Assembly (NCBI RefSeq): GCF_963678635.1 | Contig: NC_087069.1 | Coordinates: forward strand, 3,916,166 to 3,980,165 | Length of the DNA: 64,000 nt | From: Symsagittifera roscoffensis | Lineage: Eukaryota; Xenacoelomorpha; Acoela; Convolutidae | Reading direction: 5' to 3' | Shown here: positions 25,726-37,400 of the stretch, piece after piece | How positions within the stretch are numbered: position 1 is the stretch's first letter | How the letters are laid out: each line of letters starts with the position of its first letter | Position numbers and translations under genes: made by a program | The notes under the pieces: generated by a model | Databases searched by the model: none | What the model saw: only the letters and a program-made list of their open reading frames with translations | What the model was told of the DNA's origin: nothing

Positions 25726-27517
25726 TAAATTTGAATTGAATAATTTAAAACTAACGAATCTCACAAACACAACTAACCATTCTTTATAAATGTTTTTCTA
25801 TTTCTTATAGTCTTCACATCAGGATCATCTACAAAACAAGAAAAAACAAATAAAAAAACAAAACTCTTTAATAAGTATAAACTTTCATTAAACAATAGCA
25901 TTAAATGATGCAGTATAATTTCTTCCCCACAGTAGTAAATTAATCTATAAATTATATTCCCTAATGTAGTAAAAATCAATACGATGGAATTCAATTAATA
26001 ATTTCAACCCAAACAAAGCAGTAAGATTTATTATTTGAGGCAGTAAATTTATAACAGAAGAGAGCAGTACTAACCTTTTCAATCACTTCTTTCTATTCAC
26101 TCGCGCAAGAATTCTATCCAAAATCGCACAGCTCGCCCACGACGGATTGTTTAAAATAAAGAATTCAAATTTTAACTTTCACTATCATCTCAAATAAGCG
26201 ATAACAAGTTTCCAATTTTCTCTTAACCCGGTCGGAATGGAATTATATAATAATCCAAATTAACCAACGCAGCTTACTAAACACAATAAACCATAAAACT
26301 AACAGCATGACTAAGAAAAGAAAACCAACGGTACCCAAACCGGGTTAAACCAGCTTATGAACTGAACAATTTATTCTTTTGAAGACTATTGACAAGTCTA
26401 AAAAAGAAATCATAAAACACCAAAAAGTCGCAAGACAAACCCAAACCAAACAATTTGATTTTTAAGAAAAAGACACAACTAAAACCACAAAAGGAAAAAA
26501 CCAATGATAACATAACAAAAAACGTTAACACAAAACAGGACCCCACAAAAAACCAGCATGCAATCATACCCTCACTCCTGGCCTAACCCACCAGAAGATG
26601 ACGTCCTGATCATGCTCTATAGCCGGGCTAACCCACCGTGCTACACCCACGCTTTGTGACCACTCCATATTTTTGACAAGAGGTACTCAGGGGTGAGTAT
26701 CTCTTAAAAATAACAGAAATAAAAATGAAACGCTTTTGCGATAATAACTAATAGAAATCATAACTAAAACCAAATTAACAAAAATTTTACAAAACGTAAG
26801 CTATATAAAGCAGTACATAGATCATACACGACCACAAAGACGAGCATCAAGAAACGAGACGACCCCTTTGCACTCAATCCACAGAATGGCTAAACACAAC
26901 CGATATGCCGCTCACGATCACAACTCAAAAGGATTTGAAGTACGTTTTGACTTCACAGAAAAAAACTTCATTGAATCATACCAAAGACTACCTCGATGTT
27001 CAAGTATACGTACAGATCCGAGTTACAAGGCGTTCCCTCCAAACTCAATCTTCGCGCCAATTTCCAGACAAGAACGAAACACAATCAGTCCTCCGCTGAA
27101 GGAGAACCAACAATCATAGCAAGCCATCTTGAAATCAGATTGATTTCGTTGGCGGTCGCAGTCATCATTAAACAACAGCTGACAACTTCATGTCGTCGAT
27201 CCTAGCTTCCTGGAGCTTTCTTCTCCAAGAATGGAACAAGAAATGATGCTCGCCAAATACTAACGACCATCATCCATCCTTAAAATTTTTAATACTAACC
27301 AATCATGATCCATCTAACTAACAACCCGCTTATTTGTAAGTGCTGAAATTATTTGTAATTTCAGCACCAGAGAGATTTGTATTTAACTTAGAACCTAGTT
27401 GCCTCTCCAAGAGACCTACTCGCAATCAACCAGTATATTCTAGATCTATTGAGACTAAAAGAGACGAGCAGATATAAGAGTAAGATTAAGAGTTAACCGA
27501 AGAACTTAACTCACTAC
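25726..27517. other. Non-coding 3' part of the G-poor element, possibly an LTR at the right end
   Basis: No supportable gene. Around 26.57-26.70 kb, GCCTAACCCACCAGAAG and GGGCTAACCCACCGTG are repeated. The last 180 bases, after the hairpin at 27340, contain TCTCCAAGAGACCTACTCGC, several GAGAC/AGACGAG stretches and end ...TTAACTCACTAC, immediately followed by Maverick relic sequence. This looks like the R/U5 end of a retroelement LTR, but I found no matching left LTR in the window. Confidence 0.3.
27340..27367. repeat. Perfect 12-bp inverted repeat with a 4-base loop
   Basis: GTGCTGAAATTA (27340-27351), loop TTTG, then TAATTTCAGCAC (27356-27367). It forms a strong hairpin in RNA or single-stranded DNA. 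It lies 150 bp inside the right boundary of the G-poor element. A polyadenylation/termination or LTR-internal role is possible but unproven. Confidence 0.9.
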
Positions 27518-28182
27518 GGAAAGAGTTTTTAAACAATTTTATAAACTTTAAATTTGTAAAGGACTGTAAATTCTTCTACTTTTCTGAAAATTTTGTTTCT
27601 CTAATTTTTAGTTTGGGGATGAATGGAATACAACGCTGAAAAGGAGTTTTTGTATCACTGACTCTGTTATTCTCTATTATGTCACTATATACCAACAGGG
27701 AAAACAGGAAAATTACCTTATATTTTCGTAAGAATACTGAGGACAATGCGGTTTTTTTGTCCCACTCATTATAAGGACTGTTTGATATCGTACTAAAAGT
27801 GTGACTCAAATCAGAACTTTGAATTAAAAAACACTGATTGATTCTCATGTGAATGAACAGCTATATTTTGTGTATTTTTATCTACTGATACATGGAATCC
27901 ATTATACTCAAATACTCATATTGGCTGTTCATGGTTGTTCAACTATGTCAACAATACCTGGACATAATCCTGATTCATTTTTTACAGGTTCAATATTCTT
28001 TTCTCCTCTGCCATCTACGAATTTAATATTTTCGTACACAGCAGGGTATCATCTTTTTGAAACGACAAACTCCCATTCTCCTTCATTTGTTCTGGTGGAA
28101 AGTTTGTAATAGAACTAAGACTATCATTTGGGTAACAATTGAAAAAAAGTGTTAGAAACTAGCTCAATAATAAAAGAAACCA
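27518..28182 (-). pseudogene. Ancient minor capsid gene relic (second Maverick)
   Basis: This aligns with 1363-2081: the same order of segments, including SLLVYSDIIE near the middle and MVSFIIELVSN at the start (ATG at 28182), but with many stops and indels. Similarity by eye is roughly two thirds to three quarters of bases. The 3' end is missing because the relic starts at the boundary with the G-poor element at about 27517. Confidence 0.8.
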
Positions 28183-28194
28183 TGACAACTGATC

Positions 28195-29065
28195 TATAGA
28201 AATTTAGTTTGAAAATATTTACCTTTAGTTTCAATTCCTTTTCAAAAAATTTTCCCTGAACTTTTTCTTTGTCGAGATCTTTGATGATGTATGCAGGAGG
28301 TTTGTTCTGAGTTTTCAAAAACTTCACCTGTGAATGGTGGGTTGTTACCCTTTCGATAAGCAAAAACATTCTTTGAAACTCTCACTCTAGCTCCAGCTTT
28401 AAAGTTTAGTTCTTATACTTTATTAGAGATTTTTTGTACAGAACTGAGAGGATATCAGTGTTCCTGACATCTCTAGATGAGTTCTCATAAGATCTATCAA
28501 TGCCATAGATTATTGTATAACAAATTGAGATAACTTAAGAACGATTATTTCACCATGATCTTTTATGTAGCGGTAATTTATGTGTTTCAATGATTAAATA
28601 GCTCTCTCTGCAAATGCAGTTGTCGTTTTACTCATTGTTGAGTAAACTTCAATATCCTACTCTTTGCTAAAATTTTTGAAAATTTCCCTATGTTCTGTTT
28701 CGTTATCATCTCAAGTATTTCAGGAATGATTTTTCGAGAAAACTTTTTTGAAATCCTGCAGAGGGTCTTTGGCAGATTTTGTTTTCATTTCTTGCACTCT
28801 GACAATTCGAGAAAAAAGCAACCAGCAAATAATTGACATCATTGATTTGACTCGCAAATTTGTCCTCAAAAGCGAAGTCCATACACTAACTTCATTGATA
28901 TCTTTTGGAAAAGCTTGATGTTTTCGGGAAAATCTGATTGGAGGATCAAATTTTGTATAATATGTTTTGGGTTGTAAAAACTGTTCTACTTCCTATTTTG
29001 ATAAACCGCGTGCTTTACTGAAGTTTTGCACAGAACCATGCGCAGTTCAATCCCAAGAACACAAT
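28195..29065 (-). pseudogene. Ancient integrase gene relic with intact catalytic Glu codon
   Basis: This is the counterpart of 2125-2994, heavily mutated by indels and stops. The C-terminal YIIKDLDKE segment and the KPK-like end are readable. At 28.60 kb the third catalytic region reads AFAERAI with a GAG codon, so Glu is kept where the younger copy has Asp. Several frameshifts interrupt the first half. Confidence 0.8.
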
Positions 29066-29499
29066 CTGTTGAGACTTACCTTTTCAGATTTCGAAAAGGA
29101 TCCAAGATCCTCTGTCTTTCGCTTGACATTCTCGTTGATAACAAAAATAAGGTGAAAGTTATTCATCTTCCAATCTGGCAAAGTAAATGTCTGGATACTC
29201 GTTTTTTTTTCTCGCTTCAATTCACACACAAAGTCTACAATAGATTTTTTTATGTCTCGATTATCTAATTTGATATTGTCTGACTGATTCAATCTAATTC
29301 TAGGAGATGTCAAAATTTTAATTGAAAAAAAATCTTTTTTGTGGCTTGTTTTCAACCTGGATTTACAGCACTGAAAATAAAATCTAAATCTTTTGGTACA
29401 GCCTCCTCTTTTTCTAGCTTTTGTTCCAAGTTTAATTATTTTTGGAAGTTTTCTTTGCGATTGATAAAATACGTAAGCAAAAAGAACAAACTGTTCCAT
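29047..29499 (-). pseudogene. Ancient relic of the 136-residue Maverick gene
   Basis: This has the same start (MEQFVL) and the same ordering (SPRIRLNQSD, VDFVCELKR) as 3020-3430, but the C-terminus runs off in another frame. The splice-donor-like AAAAG/GTAAGT sits at the same place as in the younger copy. Confidence 0.75.
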
Positions 29500-29505
29500 A
29501 CTATT

Positions 29506-29700
29506 TCAATCATTTGTTGACAAAAGGATTGATAAGAGATTTAATTGTAGGCATTCTAGCGAGCTTAAAATTGTTCTGTTTTTATGCAATGATGTTATTC
29601 TTTGCGTGAGGTCTGTTTTTTTTTGAATAATTTTTGACAATTTTATACGTCTAATTTTTGGAGATTCTGCAGCTCTCCTCGTAGCAAACTTACTAGACAT
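29506..29700 (-). pseudogene. Ancient relic of the small basic Maverick gene
   Basis: This is the counterpart of 3432-3668, recognisable by position and the shared TAG-T-ATG junction to the next gene. The protein is scrambled by frame changes. Confidence 0.6.
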
Positions 29701-30133
29701 TCATTGAGGAACTAAATAAAATTTTTGGGCAATGGAAGATGAATTGTTTTTGAAGCTTTTGGGAAATTGTATGAAATTTCAGAAGTATAGAGCCGTATTG
29801 TGTGCTCATCATTCAATATTTTTGTTTCTGTTCCTGTTGGTAATAAAAATTATGTTGGAACTGAACCAATGTTTCTGCACTATCATAGCAAGTCAACTGT
29901 TCTTGGAGTTAAACCAATGAGTAAAAGACCATAAGAATTAGATGCTGCATCTTGATATCACTATTTTAGGTGAGATGTGACACCTAATTGTTGACTCAGT
30001 GTATTGAATCGTAAAACTTGTCTCGGTGATTTGAACATGACTATGTGTGTTTTGTAATTCTACAAGTCTTCCCAAATTACTGTGATGAAACAAGTTATAT
30101 ATATTGTACTCAGTCCCCTCTTTCTTCCAGCAG
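29701..30133 (-). pseudogene. Ancient relic of the packaging ATPase C-terminal part
   Basis: This aligns with 3625-4005: the segment for FKSPRD and the stretch encoding AGRKRGLSTIYI at the gap edge are readable, corresponding to AGRHRGLNTIYI in the younger gene. The Walker motifs would lie in or beyond the N gap. Confidence 0.75.
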
Positions 30134-30333
30134 NNNNNNNNNNNNNNNNNNNNNNNNNNNNNNNNNNNNNNNNNNNNNNNNNNNNNNNNNNNNNNNNNNN
30201 NNNNNNNNNNNNNNNNNNNNNNNNNNNNNNNNNNNNNNNNNNNNNNNNNNNNNNNNNNNNNNNNNNNNNNNNNNNNNNNNNNNNNNNNNNNNNNNNNNNN
30301 NNNNNNNNNNNNNNNNNNNNNNNNNNNNNNNNN
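30134..30333. other. Assembly gap (exactly 200 N)
   Basis: The round number suggests a scaffolding gap of unknown true size. Sequence left of it is the Maverick relic; right of it is an unrelated Gag-like remnant. Adjacency across it is not proven. Confidence 0.98.
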
Positions 30334-30339
30334 GGCAGA

Positions 30340-31080
30340 ATGTTTAATGGTCTCGCGCCCGAAACAAAAAAACTATCAACATTTTGAGCGCACACAACTG
30401 AAAGGATTGGGTCCCAAAAAATGGCCAGCTGGTTTTAAGGATTCATTTTTTTACGTAACTTCACAACATTGACACCTCTGAGCCTGAGGATTTGCATCTT
30501 CACGTCATCAAGCTTCACAGCCTTGGCTCGTTCAATGTTGCTAACTGATGTTGTATGAACATAGGCACTCGATGTTGTTTGGACATGGGGACTTCCTGTT
30601 GTTTGTTTATGTTGTTTGAAGATGTGATTTGACAATTCCGAAACATCAACCTCATCATCCACCGTTATCTCATCCGTTAACTGCACCGTTGAAGTTACTG
30701 CTAGCCTTCGCTGCTCAGTATTTATGGCTATATTCGCCAACTCATTGAAGTCTACATCGTAGTAATCGATACATATTTTCGGTATTTGTAATTACGCAAC
30801 ATTTCACGCTTTTCTTCGTCTGACTTCGCTATAGATTCCATCACTTCTGGAAACTGTCTTTGTTGTTCGGCTATCACGCTTGGTGGATTGCTGGCTATCC
30901 ACACCTTTAGCTCTTTCTGAGTCTTTTCTATTCGCTGTAGTTCCATTTTCACATTTGATCTTGGAAAAATCGCTGAACTTTAGAAATAGCATGCTGTCGA
31001 TGTTCCTCTAGCTGAATTTTAGCTTGTCTAAATTGAATTGTGTTTTTGAGTATCCCGGTTAAAATTGCTGCGGGAATCAT
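30340..31080 (-). pseudogene. Broken BEL/Pao-type Gag-like gene
   Basis: On the minus strand an ATG at 31080 opens MIPAAILTGILKNTIQFRQA, continuing with LEEHRQHAISKVQRFFQ. After a frame change near 30.96 kb comes a helical, coiled-coil-like segment (RIEKTQKELKVWIASNPPSV; EEKREMLRNY). After another near 30.75 kb follows LANIAINTEQRRLAVTSTVQ and an acidic linker, then VVKLRKKMNP and a stop before QLAIFWDP. The last part resembles the LPK(L)xxxKFxGxxLxWPxFWD start of the BEL/Pao Gag domain (DUF1759 type). No LTR, protease or reverse transcriptase is seen. Confidence 0.45.
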
Positions 31081-31600
31081 TCAAATGTCTCTCCTGGTAA
31101 GTTAATTTCGGTATTTGATTGAGTCATCATCAAGTGAAAGACATGGTCATTTATTCACTTTATAAAAAAAAAACTCGTGCTAAATTATCTTGGTAAATAA
31201 TCCTCCATCACCATTCTATCCTTCCAATTCATGAAAATTGTTTAATCATCACCATTCTATCCTCCCAGTTCGAAGTTCACACCATTCGAATTTCACCCAC
31301 CAATACGATCGTGCCCACCCACCCATACGATCGTGCCCCCCTCATCGAAATTCACCCGTGGGGGGCACGATCGTAGGTTCCACTTCCACAGTTACGATCA
31401 AGTCCCACCCCATCAGTTCCCACTGAACCCGCTTGGGGACGTTTTTAAAAACATTAATTCGAATTAACTGGGTCAGAACCTGAGCTAACGTGACTTCCGA
31501 TTTTCTTCCGCAATGAAGAACTGTCAAAAACACTTGCACTGCATTCTACAACACTCAAGGATTTTATTTGGCTATATCTAAAAAAAATTAAAAAAATCTT
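31081..31600. other. Non-coding stretch with short direct and inverted repeats
   Basis: No gene is visible. CATCACCATTCTATCCT occurs twice (near 31.21 and 31.25 kb), and TACGATCGTGCCC three times counting both strands. Position upstream of the Gag-like start would fit a leader or LTR, but I found no second copy. Confidence 0.5.
31326..31375. repeat. Perfect 16-bp inverted repeat with 18-base loop
   Basis: TACGATCGTGCCCCCC (31326-31341) pairs with GGGGGGCACGATCGTA (31360-31375). The arm itself contains the palindrome ACGATCGT. A partial further copy of the arm lies just upstream (31301-31313). Confidence 0.93.
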
Positions 31601-32015
31601 CATTGCGGCCGAAGTTGATCATTCACGCCAGCTCAGTTTCCGACCCGAATAATTATTTAGAGATAGCATTCGAAAGCTCTAGGGGCACAGAATTTTTTTC
31701 GATAGGTGTCACCCAAAAAATTCTAAAAATCACGGTTTTTTTGGGGTTTTGAGGACGCGGCCAATTTGCAACCAATGATTTGCAATAAAGATTCATTTGA
31801 CCATGCATAGCGATATAAAAGATCGAAATACTTTTTCAAATCGAAATTTTATCATTTTTCATCGAATTTTTCTTTTTTTTTTATTGGTTCATTTTAACAA
31901 AAAAGTGGAAAATGTCTATTTTCTCAATGTTCCAAAAAGAAAAAACTATATAAAGTAATATACATGTTTGGAAACCTCTTGAAGAGTTCTTTCCAAAAAA
32001 ATCAAAATCGTTTTG
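31600..32015. other. AT-rich sequence, no gene seen
   Basis: This has long A and T runs and no coding potential. The right part grades into the 0.5-kb tandem repeat. Confidence 0.5.
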
Positions 32016-34390
32016 ATGGTTATCCGTTTTGTCAGGTATCCAAAAAATAGCGTTTTTGGGGTTTTCTCGGAAAAAATGCAAAAATATAAAAGTTCCGAAA
32101 GTGGATCAATAATGTTTTACATACGGGCAGAAAGAACTCACGCTGGGCTTTTTTTTGGTATATAGAACGATTTTTAACAGCGTCTAGTTGTTGAGAAATT
32201 GTTTCTCGAAATTTTGAATTAAAAAAAAGGAAAAAAATTGACTTGAAAACTAAAAAAAATTTGACAGATTTCGAAGTATTTTGAATAGAATTTGATACTG
32301 ATTTTTCTTGAACTAGGTTGATATTTGTTGAAAGTTACTTCGCAGAAAATAGAATTGCTAGTTTAAAGCTGGAATGAAAAAAAAATCAGAAAAAACTATG
32401 AAAAAAAGTGATTTTTTCAGGATTTCAGCATGAAAATTTCTAGTTTCTGGTATTTTCTATGGATAAGATATGAATTATTATACATATTTGGATTTTTCTC
32501 GAAGCCTGGGTTTTGAATAAGGTACAAGAAAAGCGAATTCATTGGGAATTGTTTAAGCAGTTATCCGTTTTGTCGGGTATCCACAAAACAGCCTTTTTGG
32601 CGGTTTCTCGGAAAAAAACGCAAAAATATCAAATTTCCTTTTGTAGATTTATAAATCTATACATACGGCTAGAAAGATCTCACACTGAGATTTTTGTTTG
32701 GTATATAGAACAGTTTTTAACAACCTCTAGTTGTTGAGAAATTGTTTAAAAACCTTTGAAATTAGAAAAAAAGGAAAAAAGTTGACTTGAAAACTAAAAA
32801 GATTTGACATATTTTGAAGCATTCCGAACAAAACTTGATGCCAATTTCTCTTGAACTAGGTTGATATGTCTTGAAAGTTACTTCAGAGAAAAAAAAATTG
32901 CTAGTTTAAAGCTGGAATGAAAAAAAAAATTAGAAAAATCACTGAAAAAAAGTGATTTTTTTGAGATTTCAGCATGAAATTTTCTAGTTTATGGGATTTT
33001 CTAGAAATAAGATATGAAGTATTATTTATATTTGGATTTTTCTTGAAGCGTGGGTTTTGAATAAGCTACAAGAAAAGCGAATTCATTGAGAATTGCTTAA
33101 GCACATATCCGTTTTGTCGGGTATCCACAAAACGGACTTTTTGGCGGTTTCTCGGAAAAAACGCAAAAATATCAAATTTCCTCGAATAGATTGATAAATC
33201 TGTACATTCGGCTAAAAACAAACTACACTGGGATTTTGTTCGATATATAGAACAAATTTTAACAGCCTCTAGTTGTTGAGAAATTGTTTAATGAAATTTT
33301 GAAATTAAACAAAAAGGATAAAAAGTGACTTGAAAACTAAAAAAGCTTTGACCTATTTTGAAGCATTCTGGACAAATTTTGATACCAATTTTTCTTGAAC
33401 TAGGTTGATATTTCTTGAAAGTTACTTCAGAGAAAGAAGAATTGCTAGTTTGAAGCAGGAATGAAAAAAGTGATTTTTTCGAGATTTCAGCATGGAATTT
33501 TCTAGTTTCGTGGATTTTTTAAGTATAAATATGAAGTTTTATACATATTTGGATTTCTCTCAAAGCAAGGTTTTTGAATAAGTTACAAGAAAAGCGAAAT
33601 CATTTAAGAATTGCTTAAGCAGTCACCCGTTTTGTCGGTTATTCAAAGAATAGCTTTTTTGACGGTTACTCGGATAAAAGAAAAAATATGATAATTTTAC
33701 TCAAGTAGATTTATAAGTTCATACATACGCCAAAAAAAAACCCACACTGAGCTTTTTTTGGTATACAGAATTTTTTTTTAGCAAAATCTAGTTGTTGAGG
33801 AATTATTTAACCTTATTATTTTGAATCTTTTTGACCTATTTTGAAGTATCTTAGAGAGGTTTTGATTGAGGTTTTTCTTGGATTAGGTTGATATTTGTTG
33901 ATTGTTACTTCAGAAAAAAATTTGCTACTCTGGAATGAAAAAAAATAATCGATGAAAAAAACTGATTTTTTGAGATTTCAGCTTGAAATATTATAATTTC
34001 TTGGATTTTCTAAATAAAAGTTGTTGAGTACTAGACATATTTGGAATCCTCATGAAGAAAATCTTTCCAAAAGTTTTTACAAAAAGCGACTCAATGAGAA
34101 TCGTTTGAACAGTTATACGTTTTGTCGTGTATCCAAAAAACAGCGTTTTGACGGTTATTTGAAAAAATTGCAAACGTTTTTTTTCATTTTCAGATAGAAT
34201 TCAGAAATCGGTACATCCGATTTGACAGATAAAGTTCATTGATTAATATTTGAAAACAAAATTTTGCCTATTCTTCTCTATTTTGAATAGACCATTTTCG
34301 AAGTATTTTGAAGAGATTTTGATTCTGTTTTTTCTTAAATTAGGTCAATACTCGTTGAGTGTTACTTCACAAAAATAAACTTTGCTAATT
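32016..34390. repeat. Five diverged tandem copies of a ~490-551 bp AT-rich unit
   Basis: The marker TATCCGTTTTGTCGGGTATC recurs near 32021, 32572, 33106, 33624 and 34114, giving periods of 551, 534, 518 and 490. Each unit also repeats CTAGTTGTTGAGAAATTGTT, TTGAACTAGGTTGATAT and TGAGATTTCAGCATGAAA in the same order. Divergence and length loss increase to the right. No coding frame is kept. Confidence 0.9.
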
Positions 34391-34405
34391 TAAGTCCAAA
34401 ATGAA

Positions 34406-37400
34406 GTCGCGCCGTCTCCACCTTGTTCTGAAAAGTCGCGCCGTCTCTGCTTTGGTCTGAAAAGTCTCGCCGTCTCCACTTTGTTCTGGAAAGCTGCACC
34501 GTATCCACCTCAACCCCGAGGAATATAATCTTGGTCGCTCCGTCTCCCCCTCGGTCTGGAAAGTTGCGCCGTCTCCGCCTTGGTCTGAAAAGTCGCGCCG
34601 TCTCAGCCTTGGTCTGAAATGTCGCGCCGTCTCCGCCTTGGTCTGTTAAGTCGCGCCGCCTCCGCCTTGGTAGCGAGGAATGATTTCATGGTCGCGCCGT
34701 CTCCGCAATGGTCTGGAAAGTCGCACCGTATCCACCTCAGTCATCGGTCGCGAGGAGTATAGTTTTGATTGCGCCGGCTCCACCTCCGCCTGGAAAGTCG
34801 CGCCGTCTCCGCCTCGGTCTGAAAAATTGCGCCGTCTCCACCTTGGTCTGGAAAGTCGCACCGTATTCACCTCATTCGCGAGGAACATAATCTTGGTTGC
34901 GCCGTGTCCACCTCGGTCTGAAAAGTCGCGCCGTCTCCGCATTGGTCTGAAAAGTCGCCCGTCCCCGCATTGGTCTGGAAAGTTGCACCGTATCCACCTC
35001 AGTCGCGAGGAATATAATATTAGTCGCGCCATCTCCGCCTCGGTCTGGAAAGTCGCGCCGTCTCCGTATTGGTCTGGAAAATCGAGCCGTCTCCGCCTTG
35101 GTCTGAAAAGTTGCACCGTATCCACCTCAGTCGCGAGGAAAACAATCTTGGTCGCGCCGTCTCCACCTCGGTCTGGAAAGTTGCGCCGTATCCACCCCAG
35201 TCGCGAGGAATACAATCTTGGTCGCGCCGTCTCCACCTCGGTCTGGAAAGTCGCGCTGTATCCACCTCAGTCGCGAGGAATATAATCTTGGTCGCGCCGT
35301 CTCCACCTCGGTCTGGAAAGTCGCACTGTATCCACCTCAGTCGTGAGAAAAATAATATTGGTCGCGCCATCTCCACTTCGGTCTGGAAAGTAGCGCCCTC
35401 TCTGCCTTGGTCTGAAAAACTGCGCCGTCTCCACCTTGTTCTGGAAAGTAGAGCCCTCTCCGCCTTGGTCTGGAAAGTCGAACCGTATCCACCTCAGTCG
35501 CGATGAATATAATCTTGGTCGCGCCGTCTCCACCTCGGTCTGGAAAGTCGCGCTGTATCCACCTCAGTCGCGAGGAATATAATCTTGGTCGCGCCGTCTC
35601 CACCTCGATCTGGAAAGTCGTACTGCATCCACCTCAGTCGCGAGAAAAATAATTTTGGTCGCGCCATCTCCACTTCGTTCTGGAAAGTAGCGCCCTCTCC
35701 GCCTTGGTCTGTTAAGTCGCGCCGCCTCCGCCTTGGTAGCGAGGAATGATTTCATGGTCGCGCCGTCTCCGCAATGGTTTGGAAAGTCGCACCGTATCCA
35801 CCTCAGTCATCGGTCGCGAGGAATATAGTCTTGATTGCGCCGGCTCCACCTCCGCCTGGAAAGTCGCGCCGTCTCCGCCTCGGTCTGAAAAATTGCGCCG
35901 TCTCCACCTTGGTCTGGAAAGTCGCACCGTATTCACCTCATTCGCGGGGAACATAATCTTGGTTGCGCCGTTTCCACCTCGGTCTAAAAAGTCGCGCCGT
36001 CTCCGCATTGGTCTGAAAAGTCGCCCGTCCCCGCATTGGTCTGGAAAGTTGCACCGTATCCACCTCAGTCGCGAGGAATATAATATTGGTCGCGCCGTCT
36101 CCGCCTCGGTCTGGAAAGTCGCGCCGTCTCCGTATTGGTCTGGAAAATCGAGCCGTCTCCGCCTTGGTCTGAAAAGTTTGCACCGTATCCACCTCAGTCG
36201 CGAGGAATACAATCTTGGTCGCGCCGTCTCCACCTCTGTCTGGAAAGTTGCGCCGTATCCACCTCAGTCGCGAGGAATACAATCTTGGTCGCGCCGTCTC
36301 CACCTCGGTCTGGAAAGTCGCGCTGTATCCACCTCAGTCGCGAGGAATATAATCTTGGTCGCGCCGTCTCCACCTCGGTCTGGAAAGTCGCACTGTATCC
36401 ACCTCAGTCGCGAGAAAAATAATATTGGTCGCGCCATCTCCACTTCGTTCTGGAAAGTAGCGCCCTCTCCGCCTTGGTCTGTTAAGTCGCGCCGCCTCCG
36501 CCTTGGTAGCGAGGAATGATTTCATGGTCGCGCCGTCTCCGCAATGGTCTGGAAAATCGCACCGTATCCACCTCAGTCATCGGTCGCGAGGAATATAGTC
36601 TTGATTGCGCCGGCTCCACCTCCGCCTGGAAAGTCGCGCCGTCTCCGCCTCGGTCTGAAAAATTGCGCCGTCTCCACCTTGGTCTGGAAAGTCGCACCGT
36701 ATTCACCTCATTCGCGAGGAACATAATCTTGGTTGCGCCGTGTCCACCTCGGTCTGAAAAGTCGCGCCGTCTCCGCATTGGTCTGAAAAGTCGCCCGTCC
36801 CCGCATTGGTCTGAAAAGTTGCACCGTATCCACCTCAGTCGCGAGGAATACAATCTTGGTCGCGCCGTCTCCACCTCTGTCTGGAAAGTTGCGCCGTATC
36901 CACCTCAGTCGCGAGGAATACAATCTTGGTCGCGCCGTCTCCACCTCGGTCTGGAAAGTCGCGCTGTATCCACCTCAGTCGCGAGGAATATAATCTTGGT
37001 CGCGCCGTCTCCACCTCGGTCTGGAAAGTCGCACTGTATCCACCTCAGTCGCGAGAAAAATAATATTGGTCGCGCCATCTCCACTTCGGTCTGGAAAGTA
37101 GCGCCCTCTCTGCCTTGGTCTGAAAAACTGCGCCGTCTCCACTTTGTTCTGGAAAGTAGAGCCCTCTCCGCCTTGGTCTGGAAAGTCGAACCGTATCCAC
37201 CTCAGTCGCGATGAATATAAAATTGGTCGCGCCGTCTCCACCTCGGTCTGGAAAGTCGCGCTGTATCCACCTCAGTCGCGAGGAATATAATCTTGGTCGC
37301 GCCGTCTCCACCTCGATCTGGAAAGTCGCACTGCATCCACCTCAGTCGCGAGAAAAATAATATTGGTCGCGCCATCTCCACTTCGTTCTGGAAAGCAGCG

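Noticed and set aside
30045-30472. Open frames spanning the gap
   Set aside because: They consist mostly of unknown residues from the 200 N and have no meaning.
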